Positions 14,525 through 22,796 of a stretch of DNA of 28,965 nt are shown here, one piece after another (the stretch's first letter is position 1; each line of letters begins with the position of its first letter). The stretch is from UBA2965 sp036526135. GTDB taxonomy: Bacteria; Pseudomonadota; Gammaproteobacteria; Pseudomonadales; Azotimanducaceae. Where the stretch lies: positions 1 through 28,965 of the forward strand of contig DATCZA010000024.1 in assembly GCA_036526135.1 (NCBI GenBank), in the 5' to 3' direction. The position numbers and the translations under genes are program-made. The notes below the pieces were generated by a model that was given only the letters and a program-made list of their open reading frames with translations, had not been told where the DNA came from and ran no database searches.

Positions 14525-16788
14525 TGACGTTGGAGCTTCCCGGATTTCAGGTGCAGGCGGAGATCGGTCACGGGGCCACCTCCCGAGTCTATCTTGCCAT
14601 GCACAAGCAGTTGAGCCGCCTGGTGGCGCTCAAGATCCTCGCGGAGGAATACGGTAACGATCCCGCCTTCCGCGTTCGCTTTCTGAACGAGTCGCGCATC
14701 GGATCCAGCCTGTCCCATCCGAACATCGTCCAGGTTTACGATACGGGCGCCCACGACAACACTCTCTACCTGGTCCTCGAATACGTTCGGGGCGGGAATC
14801 TTCTGCAGCGCGTGGACCGGGGCATGCACATCCGTGATCTGGTTCGCGTGGTGCAGAACATCGGCAAAGCGCTGGATTACGCCCATGCCCGAGGGCTCGT
14901 CCACCGGGACGTGAAGCCGGAGAACATTCTTTTCCGCGAGGACGGCAGCGCCGTGCTCACCGACTTCGGCATCGCCGGGTTCGTCGATCCGGACGGCCCG
15001 CCGGCCAAGGGCGGCACCGTACCGGGGACGCCGCAGTACATGAGCCCCGAGCAGGCCGCCGGCAAGGCGCTGGATGGCCGGTCGGATCTGTACAGCCTGG
15101 GAATCGTTTTTTTCCGTGTTCTGACCGGGGACGTTCCCTACAAGGCCGATACCGCGGTGAGTCTTGGAATCAAGCATCTGCAGGAACCGATCCCGCGGCT
15201 CCCCAACCACCTGGCCATCTTCCAGGACGTCGTCAACCGCAGCCTGGCGAAAAAGCCCGACCAGCGCTTCCAGAGCGGTCAGGAGTTTGCCGACGCCCTC
15301 GAAGCCCTGGCGGCGTCGGGACAGGTGCCCAGCCTCATGATCAAGGCCCGTGCCGTGGCGCCGGAAGAGATCCGCTCCCTGGGATCGAACGTCTTTGCCC
15401 GGGCCCGGGACTCCGGGCGGGGCGAGCGTCAATCCGCGCCGGAGCGGCGCCCCCTCACCCTAGGCAGAGCGGCTCTGGCGGCGTCGCTGGTAGCGGCGGT
15501 CCTCGCCTTTGGCATCGTCGTCGTCGAGCAGCCTCAGTGGTTCACCCGCATGCTTGCCGTCACGGGCATCGCCGAGGATCCCGAGGTGGAAGATGCCTGG
15601 AGCAACGCCCAGTCTCTGCACCAGGATCCCAATCAGAGCCTGGCGACCATCGTTGCCGGTTACCGGCGGGTGGTGAATCTGGATCCCGACCACGAGGGCG
15701 CTCGCGCCGCCATTGCCGGGCTGGCCAGCCAGTGGAAGAGCAGCATCGAGGATTCTCTTGCGGCGGAGAATCTCGAGCAGGCGGGTACGAAGCTCGAAGA
15801 GTCGCTGACGGTTTTTCCCGAGGATCCTTCGCTCGTCGAGCTCACCGAGCAGCTGACGAACCGGCAGCACGCGGAAAGCCTGCTCGCCAGCACCCAGGCT
15901 CTGCTGCGCAGTCACGGGCTCTCCGACATTCCCTCTGCAACGGCTGCCATCCAGGCCTATCAGGAGGTTCTGCGGCTCGCGCCCGACCACGCCGTTGCCA
16001 CGGAGGAGCTCAACTCCCTTGCACAGCACTATGCTTCGCTGGCCGCGGAAGCGGCGGATACGGGCGAGGTGGATGCGGCGATCAGCTTCCTCGATCGGGC
16101 GTCAGCCGCCAACTCGGAGCTGCGTGAGCTGGACCTGGTTCGATCGAAGATTCAGCAGGCGACGACGCTCCAGGCAGCCATCATCGAGCTGCTGCAGCAG
16201 GCCAGCGCCTATCGGGCGGCCGGCGCGCTCATCAACCCCCCGGGCGAGAACGCGGCCGAGCTCTATCATCGGGTGCTCGCAACGTACCCCGAGAACGTCA
16301 TCGCCACACAGGGGCTCGACGAGGTGGTTTCCCAGCTGCGCGGGACGGCCAATCAGCTGCTTGCCGCGGGTGACCTGGGGGCGCTGCAGGAGCTCGTCGA
16401 CCGTTCCAGCGCCGTAGGCCTCGACCCGGTAGCCGTCAACGAGATGAAGAGCAGCCTCGAAACGGAGATCGCTCGGCGCGCGACCGTCGCCGAGCGGCTC
16501 GATCAAGCGCGCGGGCTGCTGGCGGAGGGATTCATCACGGAGCCCCAGGGACGCAACGTGGTCGCTCTGCTGCGCGAAGTCGAGCGTCTCGATCCGGGCA
16601 ACGAGCCGGCCAAACGCATGCTCAAGGAGTCCGCCGAGCGTCTTGCCAGCGTGGCGCAGGAAGCTTACGAAGTGGGCATGGTGGACGACGCCAAGCACTA
16701 TCTCGAGCTGGCGCTGACGGTGACGCCGGACGTCGCGGCCTGGCGAGAGCTTCGAGCGACGTGGGAAAAGAGTGTTGCAAGTAACTGA
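14524..16788 (+). CDS. Membrane Ser/Thr protein kinase with periplasmic helical-repeat region
   Basis: This 754-residue Hanks-type kinase has the glycine loop IGHGATSRV (14-22), Lys37, C-helix Glu56, HRDVKPEN (127-134), DFG (147-149) and GTPQYMSPEQ (168-177), so all catalytic residues are present. A basic juxtamembrane stretch leads to one transmembrane helix at about 316-334. The remaining 420 residues are alpha-helical, TPR-like repeats (ATIVAGYRRVVNLDPDHEGA, AIQAYQEVLRLAPDHAVA) that should lie outside the cytoplasm and sense or bind partners. The start is GTG 14524, with GGGAG at 14512-14516; an in-frame start at 14341 would lie inside the MORN gene. No PASTA domain or partner PP2C phosphatase is seen in the window. 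Confidence 0.92.
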   Translation: MTLELPGFQVQAEIGHGATSRVYLAMHKQLSRLVALKILAEEYGNDPAFRVRFLNESRIGSSLSHPNIVQVYDTGAHDNTLYLVLEYVRGGNLLQRVDRGMHIRDLVRVVQNIGKALDYAHARGLVHRDVKPENILFREDGSAVLTDFGIAGFVDPDGPPAKGGTVPGTPQYMSPEQAAGKALDGRSDLYSLGIVFFRVLTGDVPYKADTAVSLGIKHLQEPIPRLPNHLAIFQDVVNRSLAKKPDQRFQSGQEFADALEALAASGQVPSLMIKARAVAPEEIRSLGSNVFARARDSGRGERQSAPERRPLTLGRAALAASLVAAVLAFGIVVVEQPQWFTRMLAVTGIAEDPEVEDAWSNAQSLHQDPNQSLATIVAGYRRVVNLDPDHEGARAAIAGLASQWKSSIEDSLAAENLEQAGTKLEESLTVFPEDPSLVELTEQLTNRQHAESLLASTQALLRSHGLSDIPSATAAIQAYQEVLRLAPDHAVATEELNSLAQHYASLAAEAADTGEVDAAISFLDRASAANSELRELDLVRSKIQQATTLQAAIIELLQQASAYRAAGALINPPGENAAELYHRVLATYPENVIATQGLDEVVSQLRGTANQLLAAGDLGALQELVDRSSAVGLDPVAVNEMKSSLETEIARRATVAERLDQARGLLAEGFITEPQGRNVVALLREVERLDPGNEPAKRMLKESAERLASVAQEAYEVGMVDDAKHYLELALTVTPDVAAWRELRATWEKSVASN

Positions 16789-17905
16789 TCTGCAATATTT
16801 TATTTCTTTTCATGACGACGAATTTCCGCTCGAAGACAGCCTGACCATAGGGCGTCATCTCGACAACGACGTCATCGTTGCCGGTGAGGACGTGCTCGAC
16901 TACCACCTGCGCCTGGAACCCACCCCACGGGGGCCGAAAGTCCACCCGCTGGGGGAGGCAAGCCTGATTCTCAACGGTCATCATTACTCCGAATCCCGGG
17001 GCCTGGTGGCCGGCGACGAGCTGGTCGTCGGCCAGAACGTGCTCGGGGTAGGGGTTAGGCGCCTGCATCCGGCGGAAGCCGAGAGCTGGTCGCTCCACGG
17101 TGATGCCGCACACGGCGTTCACGAGATGGTCGGAGACCTGAGCGTGGGACGCGGCGAGGACAGCGGCCTGGTCGTCGCCGACGACCACGTCTCCCGCGAG
17201 CATGCGCTCTTCACGCTGGCCGATGACGTGGTTTGGGTTCGGGATCTCGATTCGGCCAACGGCACCTTCGTCAACGGCGAGCGCGTCTCGGGAGGCTGCC
17301 GTCTGTATCACGGCGACATGATCGCGTTCGATCAGTTCGAGTTTCAGCTCATCGGGCAGGGGGCGGATCTGACCCCCGTGCGTGCGCGCGAAGGCATGCA
17401 GGAAGGGGCCATGATCAAGGAGTCCGGGCCGGCTCGCTCGGATACCACCGAGATTGCCGTCGTTGCCAACGCCGATGCCGTAGCCGAGCTGGCGCCGCCC
17501 GCCCGTGAAAAGGGGACGTTTCTGCTGGGCGCGGCAGAGCCCGTCCTTGGGATCACCTACCGTCTGCGCATGGGCAAGACGTCGCTCGGGCGTGACGATG
17601 CCTGCGATGTCGTGGTCAAGGATCGCACGGTCTCGTCGCGCCACGCGGAGGTCGTCCTGCGTCCGGAGGGCGCCACCATCACCAACCTGATGGCGACCAA
17701 CGGAACCCGGGTGAACGGGCGCGAGATCCAAAGCGCCCAGCTCGCCGACGGCGACATCATCGGGCTCGGGAGGGTGCGTTTCGTCTATCGCAGCGTCACG
17801 GAGGGCAGGCGCGCTGCGCGCCTGCGTCCGCTGCACCGTTGGCTGATAGCGGGCGCCGCCATCGTTGCGGCCGTCCTGGCAGGTCTTCTCATCGACACCC
17901 TCTAG
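16772..17905 (+). CDS. Triple-FHA-domain protein with C-terminal membrane anchor
   Basis: This 377-residue protein has three forkhead-associated domains. The first (24-95) keeps Gly-Arg at 27-28 but lacks the SxxH phosphothreonine pocket. The second (120-175) has GR 126-127, SREH 141-144 and NGTFVNG. The third (265-320) has GR 273-274, SSRH 288-291 and TNGTRVNG. A linker at 201-250 contains SDTTEIA. A hydrophobic helix at 357-374 ends the protein, so the FHA domains face the cytoplasm near the kinase domain. FHA domains bind phosphothreonine, so it is the probable reader or substrate of the kinase encoded just upstream. Start GTG 16772 overlaps the kinase gene by 17 bases. Confidence 0.9.
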   Translation: MLQVTDLQYFISFHDDEFPLEDSLTIGRHLDNDVIVAGEDVLDYHLRLEPTPRGPKVHPLGEASLILNGHHYSESRGLVAGDELVVGQNVLGVGVRRLHPAEAESWSLHGDAAHGVHEMVGDLSVGRGEDSGLVVADDHVSREHALFTLADDVVWVRDLDSANGTFVNGERVSGGCRLYHGDMIAFDQFEFQLIGQGADLTPVRAREGMQEGAMIKESGPARSDTTEIAVVANADAVAELAPPAREKGTFLLGAAEPVLGITYRLRMGKTSLGRDDACDVVVKDRTVSSRHAEVVLRPEGATITNLMATNGTRVNGREIQSAQLADGDIIGLGRVRFVYRSVTEGRRAARLRPLHRWLIAGAAIVAAVLAGLLIDTL

Positions 17906-17916
17906 CGCGATGGATT

Positions 17917-18831
17917 ATGCTTCGCCTCATGGGCGTACACATACCGTATCGACGCGATCTGGAGTTCACCTACGGTGAGGTCGCCGAGATCGCGCCGGGA
18001 ATCCGCCGCGTCATCGCCGAGAATCCCAGCCCGTTCACCCTCTACGGTACCGGCACGTACATTCTGGGCACCGGCAACGTTGCGGTGATCGATCCCGGGC
18101 CGGCCGATCCGGCCCACATCGCGGCCATCGTCGCCGGCCTTCAAGGCGAAACCATTTCTCACGTGCTGGTGACCCACACCCACATGGATCACTCCCCGGG
18201 CTGCGCGCTGCTGCGTGAGCACACCGATGCGCCAACTTATGCCTTCGGGCCTCACGGCGCCGGCAAGCTCGAGGAGGGCGTCCCCGTGGAGGAGGGCGGC
18301 GACATGGAGTTCGTGCCCGACGTGGTGGTCCGTCACGGTGACGTCGTCGAGGGCGCCGACTGGTCCGTGGAGTGCGTCTACACGCCTGGCCACACCTCCA
18401 ATCACATGTGTTTCCAGCTGCGCGAGCAGAAAGCTCTTTTCACCGGCGACCATGTCATGGGCTGGTCGACGAGCATCATCTCGCCACCGGATGGCGACAT
18501 GTTTGCCTACATGAAAAGCCTCGATCTGCTGCTCGAGCGCGATGACGCCGTCTACTGGCCCACCCACGGGCCCTGCATCGATGCGCCGAAAACCCACGTT
18601 CGGGCCTTCATCGAGCATCGCAGGGAGCGGGAGGAGCAGATTCTGAAGTGCGTGAGCCGGGGCGTCGGGCAGATCCGCGACATGGTGCCCATCATGTACG
18701 TCGACACTCCTGAGTTCATGTATCCGGCCGCAGCCCGCAGCGTTCTGGCTGCGGTGGAAGGGCTGGTGGCCCGGGGCGACCTCGCCTGCGACGGCGCGGT
18801 CTCTCTCGACGGCAACTACCGACTGACTTAG
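17917..18831 (+). CDS. Metallo-beta-lactamase-fold hydrolase (LACTB2-like)
   Basis: This 304-residue cytoplasmic hydrolase has the zinc motif THTHMDH (His87, His89, Asp91, His92), later ligands in YTPGHTSNH and FTGDH, and a C-terminal winged-helix-like region (QIRDMVPIMY, RSVLAAVEGLVARGDL), the arrangement of the LACTB2 group. Substrates in this group are varied, including RNA and thioesters, and cannot be named here. Start ATG 17917 is tentative; ATG 17929 is also possible and neither has a strong Shine-Dalgarno. The FHA gene ends 11 bases upstream, placing it in the same operon. It converges on the sensor kinase gene with overlapping stops. Confidence 0.85.
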   Translation: MLRLMGVHIPYRRDLEFTYGEVAEIAPGIRRVIAENPSPFTLYGTGTYILGTGNVAVIDPGPADPAHIAAIVAGLQGETISHVLVTHTHMDHSPGCALLREHTDAPTYAFGPHGAGKLEEGVPVEEGGDMEFVPDVVVRHGDVVEGADWSVECVYTPGHTSNHMCFQLREQKALFTGDHVMGWSTSIISPPDGDMFAYMKSLDLLLERDDAVYWPTHGPCIDAPKTHVRAFIEHRREREEQILKCVSRGVGQIRDMVPIMYVDTPEFMYPAAARSVLAAVEGLVARGDLACDGAVSLDGNYRLT

Positions 18832-21029
18832 CTCGCCGCTACCCCGGGCTCGATATCCTCCGCGTCCCGCTGACGACCCGGCGTTCCCTCCGTCGTCTCG
18901 ACTGTGGGCAGCTGAACGACGATGGCGACTCCGGAGCCATCGGCCAGGTTGAGCGCCCGCACGAACCCGCCGTGGTGGTCGGCAATGACCCGGACCACGT
19001 ACAGGCCGAGGCCGAAGTGCAGCCGGTTCTGCTGTCCCCGGTGACTGACCATGGAGTCGAAAAGCGACTTTTCCGCCTTGGCGGGAAGGATGGGGCCGCG
19101 GTTAGCCACCGTGATCTGCAGATGGTCACGATAGGCATCGAGCTGAACCACGATGGGGCTGTTGGAGCGGTGAAAGTCGATGGCGTTGTCGATGATCTTG
19201 TCGAGCAGCTGCTCGATGCGGAAGTCGGACACCCGGCTGAGAACCGGACGATTGGGCCCGCGAAACACGAACTCGCACGTCGGGTGGGTGATGCGGCAGT
19301 TCGCCACGTAGTTTTCCAGGAGCTGAGCGATGTCCACCACTTCGAGCTCCTCGGCTTCCAGCGACTCTTCGAGATTCGCAGCGTCCGCCAGATTCTGCAC
19401 GATGGAGCCGATGCGGTTGACGCCGCGCTTGGCGCTCTCCATGTACTTGCTGTCCTGTATCTCGGGGTTTTCCTCGGCCAGGTTCTGCAGGGACGTGCTG
19501 AGGGTGTTCAGCGGGTTGTTGATCTCGTGCCGGAGCGTGCGGGGCATGTTCTCCAGGAAGTTGTTGTGCTGGTGCAGCTTGGACAGCATGTTGGAAACGC
19601 TGCGCGCGAGATCGCCGATCTCGTCGCCGGCCTTCATCTCGTTGTGCAGCTCGCTGATCTTCAGACGCCCGTACTGATCGATGGCCGAGCTTGCCTCCTG
19701 ACGCAGGTTTCGGATGCGCCATGCGAGGCGGCCGGCAAAGGCGAGCAGGGCGATGAAGACGGCAAACAGGCTGGCAATGGACAACAGGATCACCTGCTCC
19801 AGGGCCGACCGCTGGAAGGAGAGGATGTCGTCGATGTTCTGCTCCACCACCACGGTGCCGATGACGGCGTCTCTGGAGACGATGGGGTGCGCGGCGATGA
19901 TGATCTCGTTGTTCTCGCTCAGCGCCCGGCGCAGAGCGATGGGGTCGCCGGTGAGCGAGGTGGTGATCGCCACGTCCGCCGTGCCTTCGGAATCCTCCGG
20001 GCGGCTCTTCACGGGCAGGTAGTCCTCGCCGGTGGAGACCCAGTGCAGAAAGGGCCGCACCTGCTCGAAGCCGTCGCGCAGCAGGACGAACGTCGGGCTC
20101 GCAGGATCGGTCTCCTCGATGGGGCGGTTGCTGCCGGTCTCCGCGCGAACCCGCTGCTGGGCGTCGATGACCAGGATGCGGGCGCCGGAATACCCCAGGC
20201 CCTGAATGATGTTCAGCACCTCGGGCGAGCGAAGCACCACCAGGTTGAAGCTCTCCAGCCCCGCCTTGGGCAGGGTCTGGGTGACGTGGACGATCTCGCG
20301 CAGGGCCGGGTCGTCCACGTCCACGTAGGCGATGCCGAAGTAGCGTGACGAGCCCAGAAGCTGCAGCGGCAGGCGGAACTCCAGCTGCAGCCCGCCATCC
20401 ACCGGCTCCATGAATCCCTGAACCGCGTTCGTCGGGTTGCCCGACTCGGCGAAGCGCCAGTCGGCGTCCATCTCGTAGGCGGTGACGAGCCCGGGAGCTG
20501 GCAAAGTGAGCAGAATCCGCCCGTCCTCGCCATCGGCGCGGATGAAGCTCAGGCGAACGTGGTCGGCGTTGTCGAGCCGCAGGTAATCGGGGTTGCGGTA
20601 GATCAGATCCGGGTCGGTGACGCGCATGAAGACGTGCAGCTGCCCGCCGCGCTCACCGAGCACCAGCTCGAAGTCCGCATCGGCCCCCGTCTTCTCGCTG
20701 CCGAAGTGCATGAGCTTGCCGGGGATCTCGCTGCCCCAGTCGTCAAGCCGGCCGTCCAGGCGCACGGCCGCCTGGAGGGGGTTGGCGTAAAGGTTTTCGA
20801 AGTCTTCCACCGCGACGGGCAGATCGTTGAACAGATCCTCCCGGCCGTTGAAGAGGGTGGAGATGCCTTCGGCGGTGAGCAGCTGGGCCTGTGACTGGCC
20901 CTGAATGAGCAGCCGCTCCATCTCCACCAGCTGGCGGTAGCTGAACCAGGGAACGATGAGCAGGGTGAGCCCGAGCAGCATGATCTTGGTGCCGAGCCGG
21001 GGACCCTTGATGCGACTGAAGATCTTCAT
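18828..21029 (-). CDS. Sensor histidine kinase resembling the dedicated-sortase-system kinase (PdsS-like)
   Basis: This 733-residue membrane kinase has TM1 at about 15-32 and a large periplasmic region. Its first part (RLDGRLDDWG at about 89-98, then HVFMRVTDPDLIYR and YFGIAYVDVDDP) has the look of a carbohydrate-binding/DOMON-type beta sandwich, and a cache-like second part follows. TM2 is at about 412-434, with a HAMP linker to 490. The H box LRHEINNPLN carries phosphoacceptor His501. HATPase boxes are DKIIDNAIDF and HFGLGLYVVRVIADHHGG; the G1 box is degenerate (ANRGPILP). The architecture and sequence feel match the TIGR-defined proteobacterial dedicated sortase kinase, recalled from memory and not searched. 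It follows the response regulator by 15 bases. Confidence 0.85.
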   Translation of the reverse strand: MKIFSRIKGPRLGTKIMLLGLTLLIVPWFSYRQLVEMERLLIQGQSQAQLLTAEGISTLFNGREDLFNDLPVAVEDFENLYANPLQAAVRLDGRLDDWGSEIPGKLMHFGSEKTGADADFELVLGERGGQLHVFMRVTDPDLIYRNPDYLRLDNADHVRLSFIRADGEDGRILLTLPAPGLVTAYEMDADWRFAESGNPTNAVQGFMEPVDGGLQLEFRLPLQLLGSSRYFGIAYVDVDDPALREIVHVTQTLPKAGLESFNLVVLRSPEVLNIIQGLGYSGARILVIDAQQRVRAETGSNRPIEETDPASPTFVLLRDGFEQVRPFLHWVSTGEDYLPVKSRPEDSEGTADVAITTSLTGDPIALRRALSENNEIIIAAHPIVSRDAVIGTVVVEQNIDDILSFQRSALEQVILLSIASLFAVFIALLAFAGRLAWRIRNLRQEASSAIDQYGRLKISELHNEMKAGDEIGDLARSVSNMLSKLHQHNNFLENMPRTLRHEINNPLNTLSTSLQNLAEENPEIQDSKYMESAKRGVNRIGSIVQNLADAANLEESLEAEELEVVDIAQLLENYVANCRITHPTCEFVFRGPNRPVLSRVSDFRIEQLLDKIIDNAIDFHRSNSPIVVQLDAYRDHLQITVANRGPILPAKAEKSLFDSMVSHRGQQNRLHFGLGLYVVRVIADHHGGFVRALNLADGSGVAIVVQLPTVETTEGTPGRQRDAEDIEPGVAAS

Positions 21030-21044
21030 GGGCGTTGGCGAGCG

Positions 21045-21743
21045 TCAGGCCGACCAGCGATATCCGAACCCGTACTCGCTCTTGATGCTCGAGAAGTCCT
21101 TGTCGACCTTTTCGAACTTCTTGCGGATGTTGCGCATGTGGGTGTTGATGGTGTTGTTGGTGACGAGGCTCTGCATGGTCGCGTTCATGAGCGTTTCGTA
21201 GCTCACGGCATGGCCCGGCATGCGAACGAGCTTTGCCAGCATCCGGAACTCGGTGCCGGACAGATCGATGCGGTGACCTTTCCAGGACACCAGCAGCGCG
21301 TCCTGGTCGAGCATGAGGTCGCCGATCCGCTTTGCCGTGGCGCTTTCCGTCTCCTGCTGCTCGGCCCGCACCTCGTTGATGCGCAGCAGCGAGGAGATCC
21401 GCTCGGCCAGGTAGTCCAGGCTGATGGGCTTGGGCAGGTAGTCCCAGGCGCCCAGACGAAGCCCCGAGATCTTGTCGATCTCGTTGATCCGCTCGGTGAG
21501 GAAGATGACGGGCAACGATGGCGCGCGGGCGAGCAGGTCCCGGCAAAGCTGAAAGCCAGCGTCCACCTCCTCGCCGAGAATGATGTCCAGGATGACCAGA
21601 TCGGGCAGCGCCTGATCGAAGCCCTCCAGTGCTTCCTGCCGGCTCCCGTAGGCGGAAACCTTGTAGCCCTTCATGGTGATCGCGTCGGCGTAGTTGGCCC
21701 GCTGATCGGGGTCGTCCTCGACGATCGCTATGGTTTTCGCCAT
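21045..21743 (-). CDS. OmpR-type response regulator, dedicated-sortase-system-like (PdsR-like)
   Basis: This 232-residue regulator has a receiver domain starting KTIAIVEDDPDQR (acidic pocket 9-11), phosphoacceptor Asp53 in LVILDIILG, the Thr switch in IFLTERI and Lys in LPKPIS. A winged-helix DNA-binding domain follows (LSGTEFRMLAKLVRMPGHAVSYETLM, NTINTHMRNIRKKF, YGFGYRW). ATG 21743 is preferred over a TTG at 21767, because the receiver begins right after it. It is the first gene of a two-gene operon with the sensor kinase. Its targets cannot be read here; no sortase or sortase substrate gene lies within the window. Confidence 0.88.
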   Translation of the reverse strand: MAKTIAIVEDDPDQRANYADAITMKGYKVSAYGSRQEALEGFDQALPDLVILDIILGEEVDAGFQLCRDLLARAPSLPVIFLTERINEIDKISGLRLGAWDYLPKPISLDYLAERISSLLRINEVRAEQQETESATAKRIGDLMLDQDALLVSWKGHRIDLSGTEFRMLAKLVRMPGHAVSYETLMNATMQSLVTNNTINTHMRNIRKKFEKVDKDFSSIKSEYGFGYRWSA

Positions 21744-21898
21744 ACCTGTGTGCCTGCGCGGCGGCAAAATCCGGGTGGATTCTAGCCCGTTTTGGAAGTT
21801 TTAGCGCGAGGAGTGATCCATGCACGGTCACTGGTCCACAGTTTCTCCATGATCATCAATCACGACTCCACGTTTTCTGGCGGAAGCGTGGGTTAAGG

Positions 21899-21922
21899 GC
21901 AGGTTTAATGCTTTAGACCTGC
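21899..21922. repeat. Perfect-looking inverted repeat in the 21744-21958 gap
   Basis: GCAGGTTTAA (21899-21908) and TTAGACCTGC (21913-21922) pair over 10 bp with one G-T wobble and a 4-base loop. It sits 36 bases before the small gene at 21959 and about 155 bases upstream of the response regulator. It is not followed by a T run, so it is unlikely to be a terminator. A transcription-factor operator, possibly for the regulator encoded alongside, or an mRNA hairpin are possible. The rest of this 215-base gap holds nothing else I can support. Confidence 0.5.
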
Positions 21923-21958
21923 GAAGAGCAGCACAGCAAGGATGTTTTGCGCTTAGTC

Positions 21959-22141
21959 ATGAAAGTCTTCATTCCCTTCAGCGAGGCGCTCGTCGAGGAA
22001 TCCGGGTTTCCCGCCGGCGAGCTGGTGCCCTTCCAGCTCGAGTACGAGTGCTGGCGGCATCTGGGCGAGAACGCGGACTGCGAATCCGCGGGGGCCGCGT
22101 CCGGTCAGGGCACCGCCCAGACCGTTGAATTGCCAGCCTAG
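21959..22141 (+). CDS. Small protein of unknown function (60 aa)
   Basis: This 60-residue acidic protein begins MKVFIPFSEALVEESGFPAGELVPFQLEYEC and ends in a Gly/Ala-rich tail. It has no signal or membrane segment. The N-terminal half looks structured and gene-like, while the tail looks disordered. Start ATG 21959 is chosen on protein appearance; an in-frame TTG at 21947 lies closer to AAGGA at 21938-21942. It lies 76 bases before pnuC on the same strand and may share its transcript. I do not recognise the family with certainty. Confidence 0.55.
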   Translation: MKVFIPFSEALVEESGFPAGELVPFQLEYECWRHLGENADCESAGAASGQGTAQTVELPA

Positions 22142-22217
22142 AACCTAGTCTCTATCGTTGGGCGCTCCTTTACCGAGCGTCCATCCGTTGCCGGAAATCT
22201 TTGAGCAGATCATCGCC

Positions 22218-22796
22218 ATGGCGTGGCTCGAATCCGTAGGTCTGGGTTCGGGGCTGTTGTGCGTGTGGCTTCTCATCCGTCAGAACATCTGGACCTTTCC
22301 CATCGGGCTCGTCTACTCCGTCGTCTCCGTCGGCGTTTTTGCTCACGAGCGGCTCTACGCCGACGTGCTGCTCAGCGTCTACTACGTCGGGATGAACGCC
22401 TATGGCTGGTACTACTGGCTTTACGGCGGCAGGCGTACCGTGGCCGATCTGCTTCCGGTGACGCACACGCCGCGGCCCACGCTGCTGTGGCTCGCCGGGG
22501 TGACCGCGCTCGCCACCTTCGTCATGGGCTGGTTCTTCGACACCCAGACCAACGCCAGCCTCCCGTACTGGGACAGCGCCACCACCTGCATGAGCTTCGC
22601 CGCCATGTGGATGACGGCCCGGAAATACATCGAGAACTGGGTCGTCTGGCTCGTCGTGGACGTCATGGCCACGGTCATCTATCTGGTCAAGGGCATTGAG
22701 CTGTATGCTGTTCTCTATGGCATTTATCTGGCAATGGCCATCATTGGCTGGCGGGCGTGGCGACGGAGTTTGAACCTGGCCTCGTCGTCTGCCTGA
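22218..22796 (+). CDS. pnuC: Nicotinamide riboside transporter PnuC
   Basis: This 192-residue inner-membrane protein has about seven helices. Family features are LESVGLGSGLLCVWLLIRQN, WTFPIGLVYSVVSV, LYADVLLSVYYVGMNAYGWYYW and the late motif WVVWLVVDVMATVIYL. It moves nicotinamide riboside by facilitated diffusion, and trapping depends on phosphorylation by a partner kinase. ATG 22218 fits the usual N-terminus; TTG codons at 22188 and 22158 are in-frame alternatives, none with a good Shine-Dalgarno. It overlaps the downstream ribosylnicotinamide kinase gene by 40 bases. Confidence 0.9.
   Translation: MAWLESVGLGSGLLCVWLLIRQNIWTFPIGLVYSVVSVGVFAHERLYADVLLSVYYVGMNAYGWYYWLYGGRRTVADLLPVTHTPRPTLLWLAGVTALATFVMGWFFDTQTNASLPYWDSATTCMSFAAMWMTARKYIENWVVWLVVDVMATVIYLVKGIELYAVLYGIYLAMAIIGWRAWRRSLNLASSSA

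Noticed and set aside
18972..20348. 458-codon open frame on the + strand
   Set aside because: It lies wholly antisense to the histidine kinase, whose H box and ATPase motifs are intact; the + translation is low-complexity Val/Gly/His/Asp.
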